DNA of 64,000 bases from Amycolatopsis deserti (GCF_014653945.1 NZ_BNAU01000012.1:124001-188000), one strand, 5' to 3'. Numbered from the stretch's first letter, positions 15,285 through 27,024 are shown. Program-made: numbers and translations. Notes: generated from the letters alone by a model not told the origin.

Positions 15285-16687
15285 CAGCTCGCACCCTTCA
15301 GCTCTTCCAGCGAATCCTCGATCATGCCCGCGAGGACGTCCACATCGGACAGCGCCTTGCGGTCACCGTTGAGTCCGAAGTAGACGCCGCCGTGGTAGGA
15401 CGTGACCCCGATGGCCAGCGCCTGGTTGCGCGCCAGCGGGATCACCGGGAACATCTCGGTCATCCTCGCCTGCCCGGCGTACAACGGTACCTGCGGCCCC
15501 GGCGAGTTGATGACCAGCAGGTTGAAGATCCGCCCGGAGAACGACCCGGCAGCGCGGGCGGCCAGCGCGTGCATGGTCGCCGGGGCGAACCCGCCCACCT
15601 TGAGCATCGCCCGCGCCGCGACCGAGCGGCCGGAGTCGGCGTGCGCGCGCAGCGTGTGGCTGATGTGCTGCAGGCGCAGCACCGGGTTGGGCTCGCCGAC
15701 CGGCAGGTCCACCAGGTACGGCTCGACCCGGTTGTTGACCAGGCCGGCCGGGGAGAACTCGACGGTGTCCGGTTCCAGCACGGCCAGCGGCACCAGCGCG
15801 CGCACGGTGGTGGCCTCCGACACGCCCTCGCCGCGGGAGAGCAGCCACTCGCGCAGGGCGCCGGTGATCGCGGCCAGGACGATGTCGTTGACCGTGACGC
15901 CGTGCTCGGCGCGGACCTTGCGGTAGTCCTCCAGGCGCGTGCGGACCACGGCGAACACCCGGCCGCCGGAGACGTGCCGGTTGAGCGGCCCGGACGGCGC
16001 CGGCTGCAGGACGCGGTGCAGCGCGGCGGCGACCCCGCCCACGGCGTCGGTGACCTTGTCGGCCGTGGCGGACAGGTCGCTCATCACGTCGCGCACGTTC
16101 TCGACGATCTCACCTGGCCGGCGGACCGTCTCGCCGACCGCGTCGAGCACCAGCTGGGTGGCGCTGGGCGGGCGCCGGGGCACCCAGGTGTCCTCGAACG
16201 GCTCGCACGCCTGCGGCATGGTGTCGAGGATCAGCTGTCCCAGCTCGACGGTGCCGCTGCCGTCCACGACGGACTGGTGGGTCTTGGTGACCAGCGCGAT
16301 CCGGTCGCCCGCGAGGCCCTCCACGAAGTAGGCCTCCCACAGCGGGCGCTCGTGGTCCATCGTGCGCGCCATCAGCCGGGCGACCAGGTCGTACAGCTGG
16401 TCGTCGGTGCCCGGCGCGGGCAGCGCGGAGCGGCGGACGTGGTAGTTGAGGTCGAAGTCGACGTCGTCCACCCAGACCGGGCGCGCCAGGTGACCGGGCA
16501 CGTTGACCACGCGCTGCCGGTAGCGCGGCAGGTAGGCGAGGCGCTGCTGGATCAGGCACAGCACCTGCTCGTGGTCGAACCCGTCCCGGGGGCGCTCGAA
16601 CACGGCCACCCCGCCCACGTGCATCGGCGTCGTCGCATCCTCCAGGTAGAGGAACGACGCGTCGAGTGCGGAAAGGCGGTCGGGCAT
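15281..16687 (-). CDS. WS/DGAT-like O-acyltransferase with altered active-site motif
   Basis: A 468-residue member of the wax ester synthase/diacylglycerol acyltransferase family. The N-terminus 'MPDRLSALDASFLYLEDATTPMHVG' in outline, 'RPLWEAYFVEGL', 'GVTVNDIVLAAITGAL' and 'NLLVINSPGPQVPLY' are all typical. The catalytic motif HHxxxDG reads HQSVVDG (His137, Gln138, Asp142). The His that normally acts as general base in HxxxD is thus Gln. The protein may be inactive, or use the neighbouring His. Family members make storage lipids from acyl-CoA. The ATG at 16687 gives the standard N-terminus. The DUF6912-like gene is coupled downstream; a TrmH-type gene diverges upstream. Confidence 0.88.
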   Translation of the reverse strand: MPDRLSALDASFLYLEDATTPMHVGGVAVFERPRDGFDHEQVLCLIQQRLAYLPRYRQRVVNVPGHLARPVWVDDVDFDLNYHVRRSALPAPGTDDQLYDLVARLMARTMDHERPLWEAYFVEGLAGDRIALVTKTHQSVVDGSGTVELGQLILDTMPQACEPFEDTWVPRRPPSATQLVLDAVGETVRRPGEIVENVRDVMSDLSATADKVTDAVGGVAAALHRVLQPAPSGPLNRHVSGGRVFAVVRTRLEDYRKVRAEHGVTVNDIVLAAITGALREWLLSRGEGVSEATTVRALVPLAVLEPDTVEFSPAGLVNNRVEPYLVDLPVGEPNPVLRLQHISHTLRAHADSGRSVAARAMLKVGGFAPATMHALAARAAGSFSGRIFNLLVINSPGPQVPLYAGQARMTEMFPVIPLARNQALAIGVTSYHGGVYFGLNGDRKALSDVDVLAGMIEDSLEELKGASW

Positions 16688-16722
16688 GAAGCGATCCTGA
16701 CACATCCTGGTTCACTGGGGGC

Positions 16723-17481
16723 GTGGCTGAAACGACCGTCTCCCCGAAAGACCGATTCCTGACCGTCTACGGGCGCAAACCGGTGCTGGAAGCCCTGGAC
16801 GACCCGGAGCTGCGGGTGGACAAGGTCATCCTCGCCGACACCGCCCGCGGTCCGGCCGCGGCGGAGATCCAGCGCGCGGCGAAGGCGGCCGGCGTGCCGG
16901 TGCAGCGGGCGAGCGCGCACCGGGTCAAGGTGCTGGCCGGCAACGGCAAGCAGGACCAGGGCGTCCTGGCGGACGTGGTCGCGCCCCGGATGCGGCCGCT
17001 GAGCGCCGCGCTGGCCGACGCGCCGGCCCGGGTGCTGCTGCTGGACGGCATCACCACCCCGGCGAACGTCGGGATGATCCTGCGCACCGCGACGGCGGCC
17101 GGGCTGGGCGGGATCGTCGTGCCTCGGCGAGGGGTGGCGGCCCTGGATCCGCTGGTCGTGAAGGCGTCGGCGGGGGTCGCCTTCCGGGCGCCGGTCCTCC
17201 GCTGCGCGACCGCTGCCGAGGCCGCGTCGATGCTGGTCGAGGCCGGATACGGATTGTATGCACTTGGTGCACAGGGCGGTCCGTCGCTGTTCGAGGCGTC
17301 GTTGCCGGAGCGGGCGGCGTTCGTGCTGGGCGGGGAGACGGCGGGGGTGAGCGACGAGGTCGCCGAGCTGGTGACCGGGTGGCTGTCGATCCCGATGCCG
17401 GGCGAGGTCGAGTCGCTGAACGTGTCCGCGGCCGCGGCCGTGCTGTGCTTCGAGCTGGTCAGGCGGGGAACAACACGCTGA
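16723..17481 (+). CDS. SpoU/TrmH family RNA 2'-O-methyltransferase
   Basis: A 252-residue SPOUT methyltransferase. An N-terminal substrate-binding domain (residues 1-85, 'FLTVYGRKPVLEALDDPEL') is joined to the knotted SAM-binding domain. The three family motifs are 'PANVGMILRTATAAG', 'FVLGGETAGVS' and 'IPMPGEVESLNVSAAAAVL'. It should methylate a ribose in tRNA or rRNA; the target nucleotide cannot be told. The GTG start is 35 bp from the divergent acyltransferase gene. Its 3' end overlaps the convergent HAD hydrolase gene by 23 bp. Confidence 0.9.
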   Translation: MAETTVSPKDRFLTVYGRKPVLEALDDPELRVDKVILADTARGPAAAEIQRAAKAAGVPVQRASAHRVKVLAGNGKQDQGVLADVVAPRMRPLSAALADAPARVLLLDGITTPANVGMILRTATAAGLGGIVVPRRGVAALDPLVVKASAGVAFRAPVLRCATAAEAASMLVEAGYGLYALGAQGGPSLFEASLPERAAFVLGGETAGVSDEVAELVTGWLSIPMPGEVESLNVSAAAAVLCFELVRRGTTR

Positions 17482-17839
17482 GTTCGGCGAGGGTGTCCGC
17501 CACCGACGTGTGGTGGACGCCGACCATGCCGGCGGCGGTGGCGCCGTCGACGTTGGCGCGGGAGTCGTCGACCATGACACATCCGGTCGCGGGGAGGCCG
17601 AGGCGTTCGGCGGTGAGGCGGAAGACGCGCGGATCCGGTTTGGCGATGCCGACCTCGCCGGAGAAGACGAACGCGTCGAAGTGCCGGGCGAGGTTGCCCC
17701 GACCGGCGCCGCCGTCCGCATTGGACAGCACGGCGGTCCGGATTCCGCGCCCCCGCAGCACATCGACGGCGGCGAGCAGTTCCGCGGCGTCCGGATCGGT
17801 CAGGACACCGGCGTAGTCGAGCACCAGGCCGCGCAGCAC
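17459..17839 (-). CDS. HAD superfamily hydrolase with DxAG motif I
   Basis: A 126-residue HAD protein without a visible cap domain. Motif I reads 'LVLDYAGVLTDP': the nucleophile Asp is present but the second Asp of DxD is Ala, as in phosphonatase-like and some other HADs. Motif II is 'AVLSNADGG', the Lys/motif III is 'GIAKPDPRVF' and motif IV is 'VMVDDSRANV'. The substrate is unknown. The GTG at 17839 was chosen because TAGGGT lies 7 bp upstream. An earlier GTG (17866) would place that -10 box inside the gene. It overlaps the TrmH-type gene tail to tail. Confidence 0.8.
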   Translation of the reverse strand: MLRGLVLDYAGVLTDPDAAELLAAVDVLRGRGIRTAVLSNADGGAGRGNLARHFDAFVFSGEVGIAKPDPRVFRLTAERLGLPATGCVMVDDSRANVDGATAAGMVGVHHTSVADTLAELSVLFPA

Positions 17840-17846
17840 GCGTACG

Positions 17847-17852
17847 ACCCTA
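17847..17852 (-). promoter_or_regulatory. -10 element (TAGGGT) for leaderless HAD gene
   Basis: On the minus strand TAGGGT lies 7 bp before the GTG at 17839. Confidence 0.5.
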
Positions 17853-17942
17853 TCGGCCCGGATCACACCATCGGGCCACGGCTGTCCGGTTCTCGCGGGA
17901 GTGCCGCTCTAGGGAGCGGTATGACTCGACCGAGGGGGACTG

Positions 17943-18377
17943 ATGAGCGAGATGCGGACGCTGCAACCGTACGAGCCGAACCGGGGCACGGCTCCGCCCG
18001 TCGTGATTCCGGAACAGGCGGGAGCGTCACGGATCGGGACACGCGGCCGGCCCGGGGAACCGCTGGAGCTGCGCCACGCACGGACCGTTCTGACGGCGAT
18101 CCTGGAGGTCCGTGCCGGGCGCCGGGCCCCGGGCCAGCTGCGGACGGTGGTGACGCCGAGGATGTACCAGCACCTGCGGGTGGCGCCCCCGTCGCCGGGC
18201 CCGCGCTACACGGTCAGGTCCGTGCGGGCGAGCCAGAGCGCACCGGGCACGATCGAGATCTGCGGCACGGCGCACGCGGACCAGCGGGCCACCGCGGTGA
18301 TGGCGAGGTTCGAACACTCCGAAGCCGGCTGGCGATGCGGCTTCTTCACGGTGGTGCAACCGCAGAGACGCCGCTGA
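17943..18377 (+). CDS. DUF6459-like (Rv3651-type?) conserved actinobacterial protein
   Basis: A 144-residue soluble protein. The N-terminal 45 residues are Pro/Gly-rich and probably disordered. The C-terminal ~95 residues hold an alpha-beta domain ('ARTVLTAILEVRAGRRAPGQLRTVV', 'VRSVRASQSAPGTIEICGTAH', 'WRCGFFTVVQP'). This layout, and its place next to secA, fit the DUF6459 family of unknown function; I am moderately sure of the family. ATG with GAGGGGGA upstream. The final codons for RCGFFTVVQP recur in degraded form 100 bp downstream. Confidence 0.65.
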   Translation: MSEMRTLQPYEPNRGTAPPVVIPEQAGASRIGTRGRPGEPLELRHARTVLTAILEVRAGRRAPGQLRTVVTPRMYQHLRVAPPSPGPRYTVRSVRASQSAPGTIEICGTAHADQRATAVMARFEHSEAGWRCGFFTVVQPQRRR

Positions 18378-18476
18378 CCTGGGGCGCGGCCGCCTCACGC
18401 TGATGCCGCAGAGACGCCGCTGCCGCTGGGTGAACCCCGGCGGCGGTGCGGCTTCGGCACGCTGGTGCAGCCGCTG
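18336..18476. repeat. Degraded duplication of the 3' end of the DUF6459-like gene
   Basis: The last codons of the gene (RCGFFTVVQPQ, 18334-18366) are matched by 18442-18475, which would read RCGFGTLVQPL. In between, the 17-mer CCGCAGAGACGCCGCTG occurs at 18360-18376 and 18406-18422. This suggests tandem duplication of the gene end followed by decay. Confidence 0.6.
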
Positions 18477-18728
18477 AACTGGGCAAACGGGTCTAGCGCG
18501 GCGACGCCCGCCTCGCGCGCCGGTCTGTCCGCCTCGCGGGCAGACCGGCGTGGCCGCGGACCTCCGCCAGGCTCGGCGCGCGCGCCAGCCCGACTGCCGT
18601 GGGGCCGCCGGGCTGGCGCCGTGTGCTCAAGATGTCAAGCGCACCCGCGGGCGGGGTTCGCGGGCGGCCGGCCCGCGAACCCCGCCCCTGCTCGCCGAAG
18701 GCGAGCCTCGCCACGCGCAACCACGAAG

Positions 18729-18870
18729 CCGGCACCGGCCCCCGCGAAACCCCAGCTCAGCGGCGCTTCTTACTCTTCTTCACCTGGCCGGCCGCCCGCG
18801 CCGAGCGAAGCCCCCACAAAACACGGCGGCCGGCACCACCCGGCACCGGCCCCCGCGACAAACCACCAGC

Positions 18871-18900
<30 letters not shown>
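18729..18900. repeat. Duplication of the 3' end of secA
   Basis: The block CCGGCACCGGCCCCCGCGA...CAGCTCAGCGACGCTTCTT...CTTCTTCGCCTG at 18840-18900 includes the real secA stop codon. It has a close copy at 18729-18787 with a few mismatches. The outer copy repeats the last secA codons (KKTKKRR-stop) and the DNA after them. About 55 bp of unrelated sequence lies between. The rest of the 18378-18870 spacer holds no gene I can support. Confidence 0.75.
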
Positions 18901-21684
<2,784 letters not shown>

Positions 21685-21835
21685 CCGGTCGACCTCACTA
21701 GCTGTTGGGACGCACCCAGGCTCTGTCCCTGGACCGCGCCGTGTCCGAACCCTGTCCGACCCGTGGTACGGGTCGTGCGCACCCTCCATCGTAGGGAAGG
21801 AGCGCGCGTCGGCGCACGCAACGTGCGAACACGCG

Positions 21836-21874
21836 CGAAACGGCCCGCGCGCTCCTGGCGCGCGGGCCGTTTCG
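21836..21874 (-). terminator. Strong hairpin between hpf and secA
   Basis: A perfect 17-bp stem (CGAAACGGCCCGCGCGC / GCGCGCGGGCCGTTTCG) with a 5-nt loop, 8 bp after the hpf stop codon. It should end hpf transcription and insulate secA. Confidence 0.85.
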
Positions 21875-21881
21875 GACGCCG

Positions 21882-22565
21882 CTAGTGGTCGAGGCGGATC
21901 ACGCCGTAGGCGAAGCCCTTGCGCCGGTAGACGACGCTGGGGACGCCGGCTTCGACGTCGTTGAAGAGGTAGAAGTCGTGTCCGACCAGCTCCATCTCGG
22001 AGAGGGCCTGGTCGATGGTCATGGGTTTGGCGGAGTGGTGCTTCTCCCGGACGATCCGGCCGGGGAGGTGTTCGGCCTCGTCGTCCCATCGCTGCTGGGT
22101 GGGCAGCTCGATGTCCTCCGGGAGGGCGGTGCTGACCTCTTCGGCCGCGGGAGCGGGCGCCTCGAGCACTGCGGTGGACGCGCGGCCGGTGGCCGGCATC
22201 GCTCCCGCCGCGACGGCGCTCGACGTCGCTTCGGCGACGGATTCCGGGCAACGGCGGCCGTAGTGGACGCGCCGGCGGTCGTGCATCTTGCGGAGTCGGT
22301 TCTCGAGCTTGTTCAGGGCGGTGTCGAGGGCGGCGTAGAAGTCACCCGCGGTGGCCTCGGCTCGCACGACCGGGCCCTTGCCCCGGCCGGTGATCTCCAC
22401 GCGCTGGCAGTTCTTCAGCTGCCTGCGGTTGGGCTCGTGGAAGAGCTCGACCTCGTAGCGGTAGACCTTCTTGTCGTAGCGCTCCAGGCGCTCGAGCTTG
22501 TCACCGACGTGTGTGCGGTAGTGATCCGGCACCTCGACGTTACGGCCTTTGACGACGATTTCCAT
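21882..22565 (-). CDS. hpf: Long-form ribosome hibernation promoting factor (HPF/YfiA)
   Basis: A 227-residue protein with the two-domain layout of long HPF. The N-terminal S30AE domain (residues 1-105, '[20 protein letters not shown]', '[28 protein letters not shown]' in outline) binds the 30S subunit. A variable linker joins it to the C-terminal dimerisation domain (about residues 165-225, '[22 protein letters not shown]' in outline, '[15 protein letters not shown]'). It pairs ribosomes into inactive 100S dimers in stationary phase or stress. The Shine-Dalgarno is AGGGAGGT. It has a long 5' leader and its own terminator. Confidence 0.95.
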   Translation of the reverse strand: MEIVVKGRNVEVPDHYRTHVGDKLERLERYDKKVYRYEVELFHEPNRRQLKNCQRVEITGRGKGPVVRAEATAGDFYAALDTALNKLENRLRKMHDRRRVHYGRRCPESVAEATSSAVAAGAMPATGRASTAVLEAPAPAAEEVSTALPEDIELPTQQRWDDEAEHLPGRIVREKHHSAKPMTIDQALSEMELVGHDFYLFNDVEAGVPSVVYRRKGFAYGVIRLDH

Positions 22566-22720
22566 ACACGACCTCCCTCATTGCGGAATGAGTTCGAGAG
22601 CTCTTTCGATGGATCGGCGCCGACGCCGCTCCCGCCCGACCGGTCTGATGGCAGAACCGGGGGTCAATCTTCCGTCGGCGCCAGGGTCATCGGCTGTTCA
22701 CCTCCCTGCCGGCGGGACTT

Positions 22721-22748
22721 GCTATAGCGCAGCACGCTAGCGCGGTAA
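22721..22748 (-). promoter_or_regulatory. Candidate promoter of hpf
   Basis: On the minus strand TTACCG (22748-22743) and TATAGC (22726-22721) are 16 bp apart. This would give an hpf leader of about 150 nt. This is a visual match only. Confidence 0.35.
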
Positions 22749-23137
22749 CGCGGATCACAAAACCCCCCGAGCCGGGGGATGTCACGGATCGGGAACCGGT
22801 GACGGTGCGCGTCTGAACCCGTCCAGGCGCGTTGACCTGCTGCTCCGTTCGGAGCAGGCCGCGCGGCCGGTTTTCACCTTGACATTGCGCCGTTTTCCGG
22901 CGTCCCGACCCTTGGGTGACGAGACCGCGTTCCGGCCGCAGCACTCCCCTGGACGCTTGCGGGTGAGCCGCTTCCGCGTTCCAGGGCCTCATGTCCGGAC
23001 AACGGCCGACGGGAGCCCCGCGTTCCCGGCGGCGTCCGCCCGGGTGGGTGAACACTGGTGGATCGGGCTGGTCGCCGATCGTCGTTCAAGGAGTCGTCGG
23101 TGTCCCAAGGGATCGCCGGTCCTGGGCGGTGCGGTCG

Positions 23138-23570
23138 CGGTGCCACGCCCTCCGGGGGCACGGCCACGCGCACCCCGGATGGCGCGGCCACCACGCCGCC
23201 TCCGCACTCCGGGCGGCACGATCACCCCACCACCCCCGCATCCCGAACCGCACGGCCACCGCATCGCCCCCGCCCCCGTGCGGCACCATCACCCCTCGAT
23301 CTCCGCATCCCCGGCCGGCACCGTCACCTCTCCATCTCCGGACCCGGACCGCACCGTCCCGTCACCTCCTCCCCACCCCCGAGCGGCACACTCCACTCCA
23401 CCCCCCGACCCCAAGCAGCACGCTGACCACTCCACCGCCCCACCCCAAGCAGCACGCTGACCACTCCACCGCCCCACCCCGAGCAGCACGCTGACCGTCC
23501 AGCCCCGCACCACGGGCGGCGCCCACAGCAGCCCCGCACCCCGCCCCAGGCGGTCGCCGATCCGCCTCCG
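23138..23570. repeat. Degenerate tandem array of about 34-bp units
   Basis: The hpf-comF spacer (22566-23671) has no supportable gene. Its second half can be cut into about eleven C-rich units of 32-35 bp that begin CGGCAC or CAGCAC. Three units at 23409, 23443 and 23477 are almost identical with an exact 34-bp period (core CAGCACGCTGACCACTCCAC). Outer units are diverged. Long open frames through it on both strands lack protein character and are best seen as artefacts of a stop-free repeat. Confidence 0.7.
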
Positions 23571-23671
23571 CACCTCTGGCGCGGCCCTCCCATTGCTCCA
23601 TTTGATCTAATCCACCGCCGCCGGTCGTCCGAGCGCCCAGAACTGTCGGTCCCCGTCCGCACACTCTCCGC

Positions 23672-24334
23672 ATGAACTTTGGATCCCTCGCCCTGGACCT
23701 GCTCCTCCCCGCACTGTGCGCCGGCTGCGGCGTGGCCGGCGCCGCCTGCTGTGCGGCCTGCCTGCTCGAACTCGCGCGCCCACACCCGGCGCCGCGCGGC
23801 TCGGCCGCGGTGCCGGTCTACGCGCTGGCTCCCTACGGCGGCACCGCGCGCCGCCTGGTGCTGGCCTACAAGGAGCGCGGTCGGCGCGACCTGGCCGATC
23901 CACTGGGCCGCGCCCTGGCCGACGCGCTACCCCACCTCCCCGAGGCCCGAGCGGCCCCGGACGGCACGTGGTGGCTGGTCCCGGCACCGTCCCGCCGCTC
24001 GGCATCCCGGCGGCGAGGTGGCGCGCACCTGCACCGCCTGGCCCGCCGGTGCGCCGCGCACCTGGCCGAGGCGGGACACGCGGCCGCCGTCGCTCCGGCG
24101 CTGGGCTTGTCGTCGCGCGCCCGGGACGCGGTGGGGCTCGACCGCGACCAACGGGCCCAGAACCTCGCGGGACGCCTCCGGCTCGATCCACGGGGCCACC
24201 CACCGCCCGGCACCCCGGTCGTCCTGCTCGACGACGTGATCACCACGGGCGCGACGATCGCCGCCTGCACCCGGACCCTCGCCTCCGCCGGTTGGGAGGT
24301 GAGCGCAGCACTGGTACTGACGAGCGCGAGCTGA
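23672..24334 (+). CDS. ComF family phosphoribosyltransferase-like protein
   Basis: A 220-residue ComF-type protein (Rv3242c orthologue by position). The N-terminus carries a Cys-rich zinc-ribbon-like segment ('CAGCGVAGAACCAAC', residues 16-30). The C-terminus is a type I phosphoribosyltransferase fold with the PRPP-binding motif 'VVLLDDVITTGATI' (about residues 190-203) and 'SSRARDAVGLDRDQRAQNL'. ComF proteins are linked to DNA uptake in naturally competent bacteria; the role in actinobacteria is unknown. ATG chosen at the first conserved residue; no clear Shine-Dalgarno. Confidence 0.87.
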   Translation: MNFGSLALDLLLPALCAGCGVAGAACCAACLLELARPHPAPRGSAAVPVYALAPYGGTARRLVLAYKERGRRDLADPLGRALADALPHLPEARAAPDGTWWLVPAPSRRSASRRRGGAHLHRLARRCAAHLAEAGHAAAVAPALGLSSRARDAVGLDRDQRAQNLAGRLRLDPRGHPPPGTPVVLLDDVITTGATIAACTRTLASAGWEVSAALVLTSAS

Positions 24335-24615
24335 CTGTCCCGCCACCAGCGGGAGGGCGACGCCCGCCGCCGACCGTGACAGCACAAGGTGGTGCGGCCA
24401 GTGCCGCCGCGGTCAGCACCTCCAGGCGGCGAAGGGTCAGCCGCCCTGACGGCGGTGGTTGACCACCCGGGGGCAGCAGGCTTCCCCGCCCGGACGGCGA
24501 CGGCCGCTCGCCCACCCCGAAAAGGGTCACCCACCGCCCGGAGGGCGACAGCTACTCCCAAGCAGGAAGCAGCCCTGCCCTACGCCGTCGGCGGCAGCCT
24601 TGCCCCAAGGCAGGC
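24335..24615. other. Spacer between convergent comF and RpiR-type gene
   Basis: 281 bp of GC-rich DNA with no supportable gene. Short imperfect inverted repeats occur (for example CCTTGCCCCAAGGC near 24598-24611, just after the regulator gene), which may help termination. I see no tandem array here. Confidence 0.5.
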
Positions 24616-25503
24616 TCAATCGTCCTGGGCTCGTCGGCTCGTGGGGCGGCGGTGTAGCAGCTCGAAACGCGACCACATCGCCTCGGCCGCCTCGATGGAC
24701 CTGTTCGTGCGCTGGGGATCGACCGCGGCCAGCTGGGCCACGATCGCCTGCACCATGGCCATCCCCGTGGTCAACGACGGAAAGAAGGTGACCCCCTCGG
24801 CCGGAACCACCAACACCCGCTCGGCGGCGCCCGCCAGCGCCGGGCTCGCGGCATCGCTGATCGCGAACACCCGCGCGCCGCGGTCGTGGGCCTCGTTCGC
24901 CGCGCGCACGGTGCTCTCGTACAGCCGCCAGAAGCTGATCGCCACCAGGACGTCGTCGGCGGTGAGCTTCGCCGTGGCGTTGGCCAGTTCGGCGTCGCCG
25001 GCTGTCACCGCGTGCACGTCGTACCCGGCCAGGCGCGCGTTGTGCGCGAAGGCGATGCCGACGGCCGCGTAGCTGCCGTCGGCGATGACCGTCGTCCGCC
25101 GGGCCGAGGCCACCGCTTCGGCGACCGCGCGGATCCCGTCCTCGTCGAACCGCCGGTTGACCAAGGCCAGGCTGTCGAGGTCGCGCCGCAACGACGCGGA
25201 CGCGGGCGACCCGGCGCTGTGGTGCTCCTCGGCGACCTGGGGCGCGCTCAACGACGACAGGTACCGCGCGCGCAACTCCTGTTGCAACGCGGGCCACCCG
25301 GCGAAGCCGAGCGCCTGCGCCGTCCGGGTCACCGTCGCGACGTTGACCCCGGCCAGCCGGGCCAGGTCACCCGTCGAGCCGAACGAAGCCTGCCTGGGCT
25401 GCGAGACCAGCACGTCGACCACCGCCGCGGACTTCGGCCGCAACCCGTGCGGCGGAATCCGCTCGCGCAGCCACTCCTCGAGACCCTCGTCCGCCACCGC
25501 CAA
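24616..25503 (-). CDS. MurR/RpiR family transcriptional regulator
   Basis: A 295-residue regulator. The N-terminal HTH_6 domain (residues 1-80) contains 'STGDLARLAGVNVATVTRTAQALGFAGW'-type sequence in outline. The C-terminal SIS domain (about 120-260) contains 'TTVIADGSYAAVGIAFAHNARLAGY' in outline and 'DVLVAISFWRLYESTV'. SIS domains in this family usually bind phosphosugars or other small ligands that control DNA binding. It is divergent from the MFS/GAF/amidohydrolase operon with 129 bp between start codons, so it probably controls that operon. Confidence 0.88.
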   Translation of the reverse strand: MAVADEGLEEWLRERIPPHGLRPKSAAVVDVLVSQPRQASFGSTGDLARLAGVNVATVTRTAQALGFAGWPALQQELRARYLSSLSAPQVAEEHHSAGSPASASLRRDLDSLALVNRRFDEDGIRAVAEAVASARRTTVIADGSYAAVGIAFAHNARLAGYDVHAVTAGDAELANATAKLTADDVLVAISFWRLYESTVRAANEAHDRGARVFAISDAASPALAGAAERVLVVPAEGVTFFPSLTTGMAMVQAIVAQLAAVDPQRTNRSIEAAEAMWSRFELLHRRPTSRRAQDD

Positions 25504-25551
25504 GCCCTCCTGCCGGGCACACCGTATCCCAGCGCCCCACTGTTACAGCCA

Positions 25552-25587
25552 TGCAAAGCGTATTGCAGTTTCTCCGATTTGCAGTTT
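25552..25587. promoter_or_regulatory. Candidate operator for the RpiR-type regulator
   Basis: An inverted repeat TGCAAAgCG (25552-25560) and CGaTTTGCA (25575-25583) with a 14-bp spacer. It overlaps a direct repeat of TTGCAGTTT at 25563-25571 and 25579-25587. It is the most AT-rich and most symmetric part of the divergent promoter region. Confidence 0.55.
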
Positions 25588-25632
25588 ATGTTGACCCGAC
25601 CATCCCTCCCCCACCTCTACGGAAGGCGTGTC

Positions 25633-27024
25633 ATGACCCTGCTGGCACGACTCGACCGGCTCCCGCTGAGCCGGCCGCACTACCTCCTCCTGCTGATCGG
25701 CGGGCTCGGCTACACCTTCGACGGCATGGACTCGGCCGTCGTCGCGTTCCTCCTGCCCAGCGCGAAGGAGGTCTGGGGCCTGAGCAACGGCGAGCTCGGC
25801 CTCATCGGCTCGGCCACGCCGTTCGGGTTCCTCTTCGGCGCGATAGCGGCCGGTCTGCTCGGCGACCGCATCGGCCGCAAGAAGGTCATGATGTACGCGC
25901 TCGCGTTCTACGCCGCGTTTTCCGTGGTCGCCGCGTTCGCGCCGAACTACGAGGTCTTCCTGGCGGCGCGCGTGCTGGCCGGCGCCGGGGCTGGGGCGGA
26001 GAGCGCGATCATCGCCCCGTTCCTGTCCGAGTTCGTACCCGCCAAGCGGCGCGGCTGGTTCGTCGGCGCGCTCGCCGGGTTCTTCTCGTTCGGGTTCGTC
26101 GCGGCCGCGCTGCTCGGCCGGTTCGTGGTGTCCCCGCTGCCCGACGGCTGGCGCATCGCCCAGGTGATCACCGCGCTGCCCATCGTGCTGCTGCTGTGGT
26201 GGCGTCGTTCGCTGCCGGAGTCGCCGCGGTTCCTGCTCACCCAGGGCCGCGCCGACGAGGCCGAACGGGTGGTCGCGAAGATCGAGCGGGACGTCGAGAA
26301 GGCCACCGGCAAGCCCCTGCCGCCGGTGCCGGAATCGGTCACCGAACCGTTGACGAAGACACCGAAGGTCGGCCTGCTGACCGCGCTGAAGTTCCTGTGG
26401 GGCCGCAAGATGGCTCGCCGCACCGCGGTCATCTGGGCGGTGTGGTTCGTGATCACGTTCTCGTACTACGGCTTCTTCTCCTGGATCCCGACGCTGCTGA
26501 TCGAACGCGGCATCACGGTGACGAAGAGCTTCGAGTTCTCGATCATCATCTACCTCGCCCAGGTGCCCGGATACTTCTCCGCCGCCTGGCTGTCCGAACG
26601 CCTCGACCGCAAGCACACCATCGCGCTGTACCTGACCGGCTCCGCGGTGAGCGCGTTCTGGCTCAGCCAGATGAACGCGCCGTGGTCGATCACGCTGGCC
26701 GGCGCCGTCCTGTCGTTCTTCCTCAACGGCACCTACGCCGGCGTCTACTCCTACACGCCCGAGGTGTTCCCGACCTGGATCCGCGCCACCGGAACCGGCC
26801 TGTCCAGCGCGTTCGGCCGCGTCGGCAGCATCCTCGCGCCCTCGATCATCGGCGTCTTCGCGGCGAGCCTCGGGTTCGGCGGGGTGTTCGGCCTGACCAC
26901 AGCGGTGCTCGCGATCGGCGTGCTGTGCGTGATGGTGTTCGGCCTGTCCACGGCCGGGCGCTCGCTGGAGGAACTGACCGAGGAGGGCGCGCCCGTCGCC
27001 GCCACGAAGGAGATGACCAAGTGA
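25633..27024 (+). CDS. MFS transporter (metabolite:H+ symporter type)
   Basis: A 463-residue, 12-helix major facilitator protein. The loop 2-3 signature is 'GLLGDRIGRKKVMMYAL' and the N-half also has 'ARVLAGAGAGAE'. The central 'RRSLPESPRFLL' motif follows helix 6 and 'YTPEVFPTWIRATGTG' lies in the C-half, as in the sugar-porter, niacin and aromatic-acid branches. It probably imports the substrate of the downstream amidohydrolase. ATG with GGAAGG upstream. Its stop overlaps the GAF gene start (GTGA at 27021-27024). Confidence 0.9.
   Translation: MTLLARLDRLPLSRPHYLLLLIGGLGYTFDGMDSAVVAFLLPSAKEVWGLSNGELGLIGSATPFGFLFGAIAAGLLGDRIGRKKVMMYALAFYAAFSVVAAFAPNYEVFLAARVLAGAGAGAESAIIAPFLSEFVPAKRRGWFVGALAGFFSFGFVAAALLGRFVVSPLPDGWRIAQVITALPIVLLLWWRRSLPESPRFLLTQGRADEAERVVAKIERDVEKATGKPLPPVPESVTEPLTKTPKVGLLTALKFLWGRKMARRTAVIWAVWFVITFSYYGFFSWIPTLLIERGITVTKSFEFSIIIYLAQVPGYFSAAWLSERLDRKHTIALYLTGSAVSAFWLSQMNAPWSITLAGAVLSFFLNGTYAGVYSYTPEVFPTWIRATGTGLSSAFGRVGSILAPSIIGVFAASLGFGGVFGLTTAVLAIGVLCVMVFGLSTAGRSLEELTEEGAPVAATKEMTK

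Noticed and set aside
22879-23494. Pro/His/Arg-rich frames in the hpf-comF spacer on both strands
   Set aside because: They run through the 34-bp tandem array, have no plausible Shine-Dalgarno and are open in several frames at once.
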